DNA from: Aurifilum marmelostoma
Lineage: Eukaryota > Ascomycota > Sordariomycetes > Diaporthales > Cryphonectriaceae
Length of the DNA stretch: 64,000 nucleotides
Direction of reading: 5' to 3'
Assembly: GCA_027559495.1 (NCBI GenBank)
Contig: JAMXSV010000028.1
Coordinates: 930,001 to 994,000 of the forward strand
Below, piece after piece: positions 55,724 to 64,000 of the stretch; the first letter of the stretch is position 1; each line of letters starts with the position of its first letter. A model generated the notes under the pieces. It had not been told where the DNA came from, did no database searches, and worked only from the letters and a program-made list of their open reading frames with translations. The translations under genes were made by a program, and so were the position numbers.

Positions 55724-56342
55724 TGTGGACGGTGCTTCCAGGTGGAAGCTGTGGTCCTGTATTGCTGCAGCGCTCGCAATCGATCCGGGATTAAAAGCAG
55801 GAACAAGCTACGGTGGGCTTATCAATGTTGTTGGGGGAGGGCCGCGGATGGCGCATTTGATGGACTGTTCGCGACGGGGCTGCAAGCTCACTGAAAGTGA
55901 AAGTCGCGACTGCATCTGTCTGGGGAGCGCGCCCGCCTAAGAAAACCAGGACACAGTTGATTACATAAGCGATGCGCACCAGCCACAACTAGCCTCACTC
56001 ACTCTCCCGCAAGCAAGCAAGCGGGCTGGCACTGGAATTCCTCCAGTAATACTTATCTTCCCCCAAACATTGAATGGATGATGAATGGAGGAGGGCTGGC
56101 TTGGGAACCTGATTTTCTCGGCAGTCTCTACCTGACTCTACCTGACAACCATTCGGAAATCACTTCTGCAAGGAGCGTTTCGTCGTGTTTCATAACATAG
56201 CAATCTTTATTTTTGTATTATAACCTGTACCCGATTATGAAGTGCTGTGTACCACCTTCTGATGTGGTCATCCTTGGGGGGGGGCAGGTGAATCGATCTA
56301 CAGGTCCAGACTTCTATCTAGCAGACTGAAATTTCCAACAAT
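55724..56342. other. Intergenic
   Basis: About 0.6 kb holding the SSR4 promoter and the GND1 3' flank. A G run lies near 56277-56284. No gene is supported. Confidence 0.5.
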
Positions 56343-58425
56343 TTATGCTTGGTATGTAGAGGCAGAAACATTTCCGCCACGGCCGGTCCAGTTGACGTGG
56401 ATGTCCTGGCCGACAGGGTACTTGTCGGTAGCAGCCTCTGGCTTGATCTTGAAGGTGTGAGCACCAAAGTAGTCACGCTGGGCCTGCAGCAGGTTGGCAG
56501 GCAGGTCCTTGGTGCGGTAGCCATCGAACCACGACAGGGCGGTGGAGAAGGCCGGGGTTGGGATGCCGAGCTGGGCCGACTTGGCGACGACGTCTCTCCA
56601 GCCAGGCTGAGCCTTGTGGATGGCCTTGTTGAAGAAGTCGTCGAAGAGCAGGTTCTTGAGGTCGGGGTTGTTGCGGTAGGCGCTGGTGATGTCCTTGAGG
56701 AAAACGGACCGGATGATGCAACCACCACGCCACATCAGGGCGATGGAGGGCTTGTTCAGCTTCCAGCCGTACTCCTTGGCGGCCTGTTGAGGTTTTCACC
56801 AGTCAGTATCAACATGTCCCAGCCCGCACCGGCGTCAGGGTAGATCCGTAACATACCTCCTGCATCAGCATGAAGCCCTGAGCGTACGAGATGATCTTGG
56901 AGGCGTACAGGGCCTGCTCAAGGTCATCAAGGAACTGCTCCTTGCTGCCGTCGAACTCCTTGACGCGGCCGACAAACTCGAGCCTGGTCGAGGCCTCGGT
57001 ACGCTCCTCCTTGATGGCAGAAAGGCAGCGAGCCAGCACAGCCTCGGCGATCAGAGTGACGGGCATGCCCAGGTCGAGGGCGTTGATGGCAGTCCACTTT
57101 CCGGTTCCCTTCTGACCAGCCTGGTCCAGGATCTTCTCGACGAGGGGCTTGCCATCCTCGTCGTTGTAGTACATGATGTCCCGGGTGATCTCGATCAGGA
57201 AGGAGTCCAGGACGCCCTTGTTCCACTTGGCAAAGGTGTCGCCGATCTCCTTGCTGGACATGCTGAGACCGCGCTTCATGATGTCGTACGCCTGTAGTGT
57301 GCGGAGTCAGCTTTGGAAGGAGAGCCGTGTTGAAGAGGATCAGGTTGGGCACGGTTGGGATCTTACCTCTGAGATGAGCTGCATGTCACCGTACTCGATA
57401 CCGTTGTGAACCATCTTGACGTAGTGACCGGCACCCTCGTCACCGACCCAGTCGCAGCATGCCTCACCGTCGCTCTTGGCGGCGATGCTCTGGAAGATGT
57501 CCTTGATTGGGAGCCAGGCAGCCTCGTCACCACCGGGCATCATAGAGGGGCCGTAACGGGCACCCTCCTCGCCACCGGAAACACCGGAGCCGACGAAGTG
57601 GAGACCCTTGGTCTTGAGGTACTGGGTCCTCCTGTTGGAGTCGGGGAAGTGAGAGTTTCCACCGTCAATGATAATATCTCCAGCCTCGAGGAGAGGCAGG
57701 AGGGTCTCGATCCAGTCGTCGACGGCCTTGCCGGCCTGGACGAGGAGCATGACACGACGGGGCTTCTTCAGGGTGGCGACAAACTCCTCGGTGGAGTGAG
57801 CGCCGACAATGGACTTGCCCTTGGCCTCGTTGTCGAGGAAGCGGTCGACCTTGGACACGGTACGGTTGAAGGCGCAGATGGTGAAGCCGTGGTCGGCCAT
57901 GTTCAGAATCAGGTTCTGGCCCCTGTGGAGGGAGAAAGAGGGCGCCGGTCAGCTTTCACGTCGGAGCTCGCGCAGCTGGAGATGCTACAGAGAGGGGGGG
58001 GGGCTAGACTTACATGACGGCCAGGCCAATAAGGCCGAGATCAGCACTTGGTTTATGATTCTTGTCAGCATTATCACGTCCTGAGCTGATATTTCCAAGC
58101 CCGACCCCGCCGGCGATGTGGGCAAGGCGAGCGCTGCAATGAGCACTCAGCTGGTGAAACAAAAGAGAGAGGGAGGAGGGGAAGGCAACAGCAAGAGCTA
58201 TAGCCAGAGCTCTGAAAGCACCATGCAACTCGGTTATGTATCCAATGTGCTGGATGGGCTCAGGACCGAGGGCTTGAGCCCAACCCGAACCTCTCGTCTC
58301 TCTGGATGGAGGGGCTCACGACGTTGGGCTTGTCGCAGTGCGGCGAAATGGCTCATATCGGATGGGGGGGGAAAGGTGGGGTTCAAAGTTGGACAGGCAG
58401 CGAGGACTTACACTGGGCCAGACAT
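56343..58425 (-). CDS. GND1: 6-phosphogluconate dehydrogenase, decarboxylating
   Basis: It oxidises 6-phosphogluconate to ribulose-5-phosphate with NADPH production in the oxidative pentose phosphate pathway. Five exons are inferred: 58425-58412, 58046-58014, 57922-57367, 57291-56857 and 56783-56343, giving 492 aa, the normal size. The joined N-terminus is [20 protein letters not shown] with the dinucleotide-binding loop. Further landmarks are [44 protein letters not shown] and [18 protein letters not shown] with the catalytic Lys. The C-terminus contains [12 protein letters not shown] and HVNWTGRGG. Intron 1 is 365 bp, with an AAG acceptor that is less common, so the first exon is slightly less certain. 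Exons 1 and 2 are only 14 and 33 nt, split at phase 2. Confidence 0.96.
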
Positions 58426-60361
58426 GTTTGCGATATCCAAAGAGAGGAGGGAAAGGGGATATGGTTATTGGGTGACGAGTGTCAAGAGTTGTTGGAGGAA
58501 GAGAATCTCGAAGCCAATCGAGAGAGTTGAGGATGCAATGTGGCCAAAGAAGGGTTGGATTAGAGAGTGGGAGGAAAACAGATTTTGTTTTGGACTCGGG
58601 GAAAGGCATATATCATCGCGGGGGGGGGGCAGGCCCGAACAGCGGGCAACTCCTCTGACGAAGCTAGAGAATAAGTGGGCAACGCTTACTCAGTGAAGAG
58701 CTCTAACTGTCCCCGGTCTCCCGGTCTGCTGTAGCAGTGTGCTGCGACCGAGGGGTCTGTCGCCCCATCTACAGCGTATCCCAAGTCCGTAGTGACATAG
58801 CAGGTACCTGTCTACAGGGCCCTCTTGGGTTTCATCCCTGCCCAAGACTTTCTCCCCATTCCCCATCCGTACTACGTACTCGAACGCTTCCTGTGTATCA
58901 TGGCCCTGTAACTAGTACGAACGCATCATCCACATACTTTACAGATGCTCGCACACACGCACATGCATCTTGTTACTCTTTCGAATATTCTGGAGAAATC
59001 AGCAGCCAGCATGAACATCTTGCATGAGCGCACACCTCAAACCAGTCTCGTCACAGCCCCTTAGGTACTAGATTGTATAGTGTATCTGTGGGAGGGGGGG
59101 GGGGTATCCACTCCACTCCTCGCGTTTCGAAGCTCGGCGCCCAGAAGTCACCCCTCTTGTTACGCTCGGGCAATCAATCCCATCATTGCACATGACATTG
59201 GTGGCATATCTTTCTTCTGGACTTTTGTGGAAAATGGTGGACCATCTCGCCTAGAGATCATTAAGCAGTGATGGTCTCTGGACCCTGTCCAGGTCGGCCC
59301 TTTTGAGAGACCAGAGCTCGTTGCTATGCGATAGAAATGTTGGGAAGATGGTGGGGAGGCACTTTATTTGGCGGATTTGCTGAGCAGGAAGTTGTACGCC
59401 CGGCTTGTTCGGGAGACGGAGGGAGATTTTGACCCAGATCTTGGGTACACACCATCGCAACACACATGTGTTCGTGGCATACACCGACTGCCCAATGTAC
59501 ACACATCACGTACAAGGTGCTACTCTGGTACCGCAATGAGGATGCTGCTGGCGAGTATCGGCCGGACCTTCAGCGAGGGGCAGGTGGGTTCTGCGACTCT
59601 TTTCTGCCCCGCCAACAACGTCATCCAGGCATCAACTGGCCGACGTGCCGGCAGGATCTAGTACGCTACAGAACCCAAATACAGCGCAATGTGAGTCAAA
59701 AGAGGCCCGACAAAAATAACTCACAAGCCAATCCATACCGGCTGTCTGGGCCGACTCAAATTGACAGCGGCATGACAGCCTGTGAAGATGACCTCCCTAC
59801 AGAAGAGCCTGCTGAGTAGTGCCAGCTTTCTGGTTCCGGCTGGATGGCGCTTGATTTTAATATATTTGGCCAGTGACTGTGCATATAGCCTCTGAAGTGC
59901 TGGCCAGGATAATTTTCCAGCGGCTACAGCGCAGCTCGCTTTTCCCTTGCCCGAATGTCAAGGAATACAACGTTGGGCTGACCGATTGCGGAAGGGTAGC
60001 ACTAACAGGGGGTACCCTTATGCAATATCGATGGCGGTGTATTATGTAATCAAAATTGTGGCTGGACGCTTGGGGCAGCGATGTCTGCGGATCAGCAGTC
60101 AAATGTTCTCTCCCCGTATCATAGTACTCACATCTTCAACTCCACTAACCGTCGTCCTTGGCTTCACGAACGCGCAAACCCACCACTCCATCAGAAGTTC
60201 TGACGGGTCTTGCTCTGTCGAGTGACCATCAAGAGATCCTCTCCAAGCCTACGACGATATCGGAGGACCGCAGGCAGAGTCTGCTGGCGCGGGCTTAGGT
60301 ACGTGATTGGTGAACACACAAAAGTCGTACACATCTATCAGGGAAGCGCATCCAATTCATC
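58426..60361. other. Intergenic, divergent promoters of GND1 (-) and RRM gene (+)
   Basis: About 1.9 kb between divergent start codons. It contains G runs near 58620 and 59090 and no supported ORF or RNA gene. Both promoters and leaders should be here. Confidence 0.45.
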
Positions 60362-61537
60362 ATGTCATATCCGGGTCCACCAGGTCTCTCGAACTCCCTC
60401 CCCCCTCGACCTCCTCCACCGACATCATCATCACCTTCATCAGGCGGCGGGTTCAAGTCGAGCTTCTCTCCAGCTCCATCCTCCTCGTCGTATCCTGCCG
60501 GCGCAACCTACTCCAGCACACCGACGTACAGCACGCCGCCCGTCACAGCATCTAGCTATGGCGCGCCTCCGTCTACATACTCCTACCCACAGGCGCCCGC
60601 CGCCGTAGGGTCCGGCTACGGCGCCAGGACGACAACTTCTTACAACTACCCGTCCAACTACGGGCAGCAACCCAACTATTATGGTGCTGCCGCCACGACG
60701 GGATCCTACTCTACACCACCCCAGATCCGCAATCCATTTCCCCAGCCAGGCGCCGCCGCCGCCGCCGCAGCAGCAGCAACAGTAGCATCAGCAGCCGCTG
60801 CCCCTCAGAACATGTACGACCGTGGTGACCCCAACTATGATCCCGACATGGCAGCGCAGATTGCGCAGTGGCAGAGCGCATACCTGCCCAAGGAAGGGGC
60901 TGATGCTGCAGCTGCGCCCGGCCCCAAGGGAGCTGGTGGCAAAGCTGGCGCCACCGTGGGGCCGACCTTCAACGCAGAGGCTGCTGCCAAGGCGGCACAG
61001 GAAGGAGCTGTGAACAGCACCAACGAGAAGAAGAAGACGGTCTACCGCGAGGGCGGTGGCAAGAAATGGGCCGACAACTCGCTGCTTGAGTGGGATCCGT
61101 CACATCTGCGGCTCTTTGTGGGCAACCTGGCAGGTGAGACGACGGACGACTCGCTGCTCAAAGCATTCTCGCGCTGGCAGTCGGTGCAGAAGGCCAAGGT
61201 GATACGGGACAAGCGGACGAACAAGTCCAAGGGCTACGGCTTTGTCAGCTTCAGCGACCCGGACGACTTCTTCCAGGCCGCCAAGGAGATGAACGGCAAG
61301 TACATCCAGAGCCACCCAGTCGTGGTGCGGAAGAGCACGACTGAGGTCAAGCCGGCCGTCCAGAAGGATGACAGGCACAAGGGCAAGAACTTCAAGAAGA
61401 AGGGAGGGAAGCACAGTGGGAGCGGGGCAGGAGGTGGCAACGGCGATGGCAGGTACTCGCCGCATCTGGGAGCCAGTGGAGGCGGTATCGTGAAGCCCGG
61501 GCAGAAGACCAAGAGCGGCCTGAAACTGCTCGGTTGA
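60362..61537 (+). CDS. RRM RNA-binding protein, RBM42-like
   Basis: A single-exon ORF of 391 aa. The N-terminal half is low-complexity, rich in Pro, Ser, Tyr, Gly and Ala (YSSTPTYSTPPVTASSYG, then a nine-Ala run). One RRM lies at about 243-320: RNP2 LRLFVGNL and RNP1 KGYGFVSF, with FSRWQSVQKAKVIRDKRTNK between. The segment directly before it (KKTVYREGGGKKWADNSLLE) is typical of RBM42-type proteins, which have a single C-terminal RRM and link to the spliceosome. The C-terminus is Lys/Gly-rich (KGKNFKKKGGKHSG). The RNA target is unknown. The ATG at 60362 is the first in frame after a C/A-rich leader. Confidence 0.88.
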   Translation: MSYPGPPGLSNSLPPRPPPPTSSSPSSGGGFKSSFSPAPSSSSYPAGATYSSTPTYSTPPVTASSYGAPPSTYSYPQAPAAVGSGYGARTTTSYNYPSNYGQQPNYYGAAATTGSYSTPPQIRNPFPQPGAAAAAAAAATVASAAAAPQNMYDRGDPNYDPDMAAQIAQWQSAYLPKEGADAAAAPGPKGAGGKAGATVGPTFNAEAAAKAAQEGAVNSTNEKKKTVYREGGGKKWADNSLLEWDPSHLRLFVGNLAGETTDDSLLKAFSRWQSVQKAKVIRDKRTNKSKGYGFVSFSDPDDFFQAAKEMNGKYIQSHPVVVRKSTTEVKPAVQKDDRHKGKNFKKKGGKHSGSGAGGGNGDGRYSPHLGASGGGIVKPGQKTKSGLKLLG

Positions 61538-62560
61538 GAGAGCGTCAAGTAAACGTCATGCACCTTTCGCGACGTTGTCACGATGCCGGAATTTAATATG
61601 TGGTTCTCTGGAGGTGGTGCCATCATGGGTACAGGATGCCGCCGAGGTCGACCAGCAGGGTTGCGGGGACAGGAATCAGGGCATCAGTCAGAAACCAGAA
61701 GAGGCACAACTGAAAAGACTCATGGCGGAAGGCCCTGCCTAGGTCATTCGACTCCCTAGCCATTTATCCTGATGATTTTCATGCAGCAGCATAAGGGAAG
61801 CAGAAGGCTATATTGTACAATGCTTTTCTTTCAAGGGTGCTAGAGGTAGAACCGCCAGCCATAGGCACCCTGCCAACAGATACACCCAACATAAGATAAT
61901 GAATATTCATAAACCTATCCATGTAGCCTTGCTGCTACTGCTACAGGTAGTCGAAATGTGGCCTCGTTTATCTGGCGTGACTGGGTCAACGACGGATCTT
62001 TTGATGCAACCTGGTTAGCGCACATGTGCTTGAAGAGGTCCAATCTGCTGCAGGACCAGGCAGGGAGGGACCCCCTCTCCGCCGGGGGGGGCGCGTTCTG
62101 ACAGCGGGAGAACATGAGGCGGCCCTTAGGCTCGGATATGAAGGCTCTTCTTATGCATATGATCTGGCATACATACAGCGATAACAATGCGCTAGTAGTA
62201 CGCATGTATACGCATGTTGATAAGATTGCAAGTATGCATTCAGCCAAGTTACGGAACTGCTTTGTGCCGCAGGAAGACCTTGGTCTTGTCAAATGTCGAT
62301 GCTTATTTCCCGCAGAAATCAGCACGGGCAAGAGGTGTCATGGCAGGTGCGCCCCCAGTGGGCCAGGGGTGGAGTGACACTGATGGTTGGCTGGGTTAGT
62401 GGAGTGTCCCTTGTCCCGGGGGAGCAACTCCATCGCAATTTACTGTACTTTACAGGGAGGGACCGAGCAGCCTGTCTTTTCTTCTCCTATAGGAGACAAG
62501 GCTAAGTTTTGAAAAGGGCCGCTGCTAGTGATCAATATCGGCTCCTGAATGCCGGTCGGT
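61538..62560. other. Intergenic, 3' flank of RRM gene
   Basis: About 1 kb with no supported gene, RNA or repeat. Confidence 0.5.
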
Positions 62561-64000
62561 CCCTGCAATCTGCTTGCTTGTCGCCTCCTCCTTCTTGGGG
62601 ATCATCTGGTGCCTTAATTTTTTCTTTTTTTTCTTTGTCTCTCTCCGTTTCACCACGACGACGGCGGCGGCGTGAGGAAGCTGCTGGTCACTTACATTGC
62701 TGGTCCTATTTACATACCGGCAAGCCTGAATACTTTGGGTGGGCGTGGCAGTATCGCTCACGGACTTGTATGCGTTCCCATTGGAATCTTTCCTCTTGTT
62801 GCTGTTGGGGGCCGGTGATCCTCATCCTCCAGCCTCGCTCATCTTTATCTCCCCAACTCGTGCCTTTGCGCTTATTCTTGCGCGTCCTGCAGGCTGCATC
62901 CTCTTGGCTTTTTCCCCCTTCCCTTTCCCCTCTGGAGATCTCTTCCTTTCCCCCGCCTCCCCTTCTTTTTTCTTTCTTTCTTTTTTTTTTGCTCCACGTC
63001 CTAAGTGTCTCGGAACAATCATCGAGCAGAAGACGGAACAGTCAGCTCAAGGCCGTCTCTTCTTTATTTTCCTTTTTTCAATTGTTGACCTCAGCGATAC
63101 GATAACGATCTGCTCTTTCTTGAAACGACGCAAAAGATCGTCACAGTACGAGAGGAGAGCCAAGGACTCTATTTCGGGGAACTGCGACACGCATTGATTG
63201 CACGACACAGCAAAAAATAAGCATTTCGGTCCACTCTGCGGCGTGGCTGAGCAGCATCATCATCAACAGCTATTCGGGGAGGGGCCTTGGACTTGCTTGG
63301 TTTCAATCTGAGACAAACAACCTAAGAAGGCTGGGCTCACGAGTGGCTCACAACGAACCCTTTCGTGCCTTCCTCTTTTCTCTTCCTCACCCGGGCCTTG
63401 CGACATCGCCCAATCCAATCCATTTCCACATTAGCGCAACGGGTGAAGCCACAGCAAGTGAGACAAGACACTAGCACGTGGGAAACGGAAACCACCCCCC
63501 AACGCTACATTCCCCGACTCCAAACATTGCGTCGCTTTCGTCCGCCGGCGCTTAATCTCTGTGAGGCCAGAGCAGGAGAGGAGCAGCAGCAGCAGCAGCA
63601 GTAGCAACAGCCAGCACTTTAACCCAATTTCTCGAAACGAGGAAACACTGTCGTTTGCGCCAACCATCCATTCTTTTTACCTACACTTACCTCTTGAAGA
63701 GAGAGTCTGAGGTGTGCCGACCAGCTGTGTCGCTGCGCCACCCCTTCTTTTTGTGTTTTGTACTCCTGTTGGTCAAACAAGGCTTTGCTTGACGGCCGCC
63801 CAGAATCCCAAGACTTGTCTGCCTGGACGACAACAACGAAATCAGTTTGCTGCACAGCCAATTACCATACGAGATTCCTCTTTCCCGATTCTTGTGCAGC
63901 GATCACATACGACCGAACGAGAAACAAATCGAACCATGGCCTTGTAACAGCAGTGCGAGCACCCATCTTACCATCAACAAATCACCCCAGACACCGAGGA
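62561..64000 (+). promoter_or_regulatory. Probable promoter/5' leader of a gene beyond the right edge
   Basis: Pyrimidine-rich blocks (62620-62660, 62920-62990) and a later A/C-rich, stop-dense stretch look like fungal promoter plus leader. An AGC repeat lies at 63582-63602. A minimal uORF (Met-Ala-Leu-stop, ATG at 63936 in a good context, ACCATGG) lies near the end. No main ORF begins before the edge. The orientation is inferred from the texture and uORF only. Confidence 0.35.

Noticed and set aside
1..64000. tRNA, 5S rRNA, CRISPR and transposon search
   Set aside because: I scanned by eye for T-loop GTTCRAAYC with matching arms, fungal 5S rRNA landmarks, regular spaced repeats and transposase/reverse-transcriptase motifs. 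No convincing example was found on either strand.

Overview
The window is nuclear DNA from a filamentous ascomycete (Pezizomycotina, most likely a Sordariomycete). The evidence is the gene content (fungal-only proteins such as an Ssr4-type SWI/SNF subunit, a DOMON-cytochrome b561 protein and a GPI-type Ala/Ser-rich wall protein), short GT-AG introns mostly of 55-120 bp, GC-rich coding sequence, and intergenic DNA full of long mononucleotide tracts. Twenty-three protein genes are supported. No tRNA, rRNA, transposon, CRISPR array or secondary-metabolite cluster was seen. Exon boundaries were worked out by hand from splice consensus, reading frame and family conservation.

Layout, left to right: ADE2 (-, 0.7-2.7 kb); a long leader region followed by an SCH9-type C2/AGC kinase (+, 8.3-11.2 kb); a cyclin T/K-like cyclin (-); the splicing factor PRP4 (+, divergent from the cyclin); a second S6K-like AGC kinase, PSK1-like (+); a 3.5 kb stretch without genes; a secreted/membrane DOMON-b561 protein (+); mitochondrial ATP synthase subunit h (+); the tRNA dihydrouridine synthase DUS4 (-); two unrecognised genes (-); argininosuccinate synthase ARG1 (-); a SUZ/RGG RNA-binding protein (+) convergent with NAR1 (-) only 30 bp away; a small four-helix membrane protein (+); an INO80-type C2H2 protein (-); RanGAP RNA1 (+); a GH18 chitinase (-); a DUF202 membrane protein (-); a membrane-anchored M24 peptidase (+); a GPI-type protein (-); SSR4 (-); 6-phosphogluconate dehydrogenase GND1 (-); and an RBM42-like RRM protein (+). 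The last 1.4 kb looks like promoter or leader for a gene beyond the right edge.

Most genes are housekeeping genes: purine and arginine synthesis, NADPH supply, Fe-S assembly, splicing, chromatin, nuclear transport and mitochondrial ATP synthesis. There is no operon-like co-function. One possible functional pairing is the two TORC/S6K-type AGC kinases, SCH9-like and PSK1-like, about 7 kb apart on the same strand.

The strongest anomalies are two apparent +1 frameshifts in conserved single-copy genes (ARG1 and NAR1). Each lies in a run of six C/G where five would keep the frame. Other notable points are two consecutive micro-exons (21 and 18 nt) in ARG1, several stop-free introns whose lengths are multiples of three (one inside a zinc finger), tandem NAGNAG splice acceptors, and a 29-codon upstream ORF whose stop codon is part of a splice-donor sequence in the SCH9 leader. 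I found no convincing undescribed multi-gene system.
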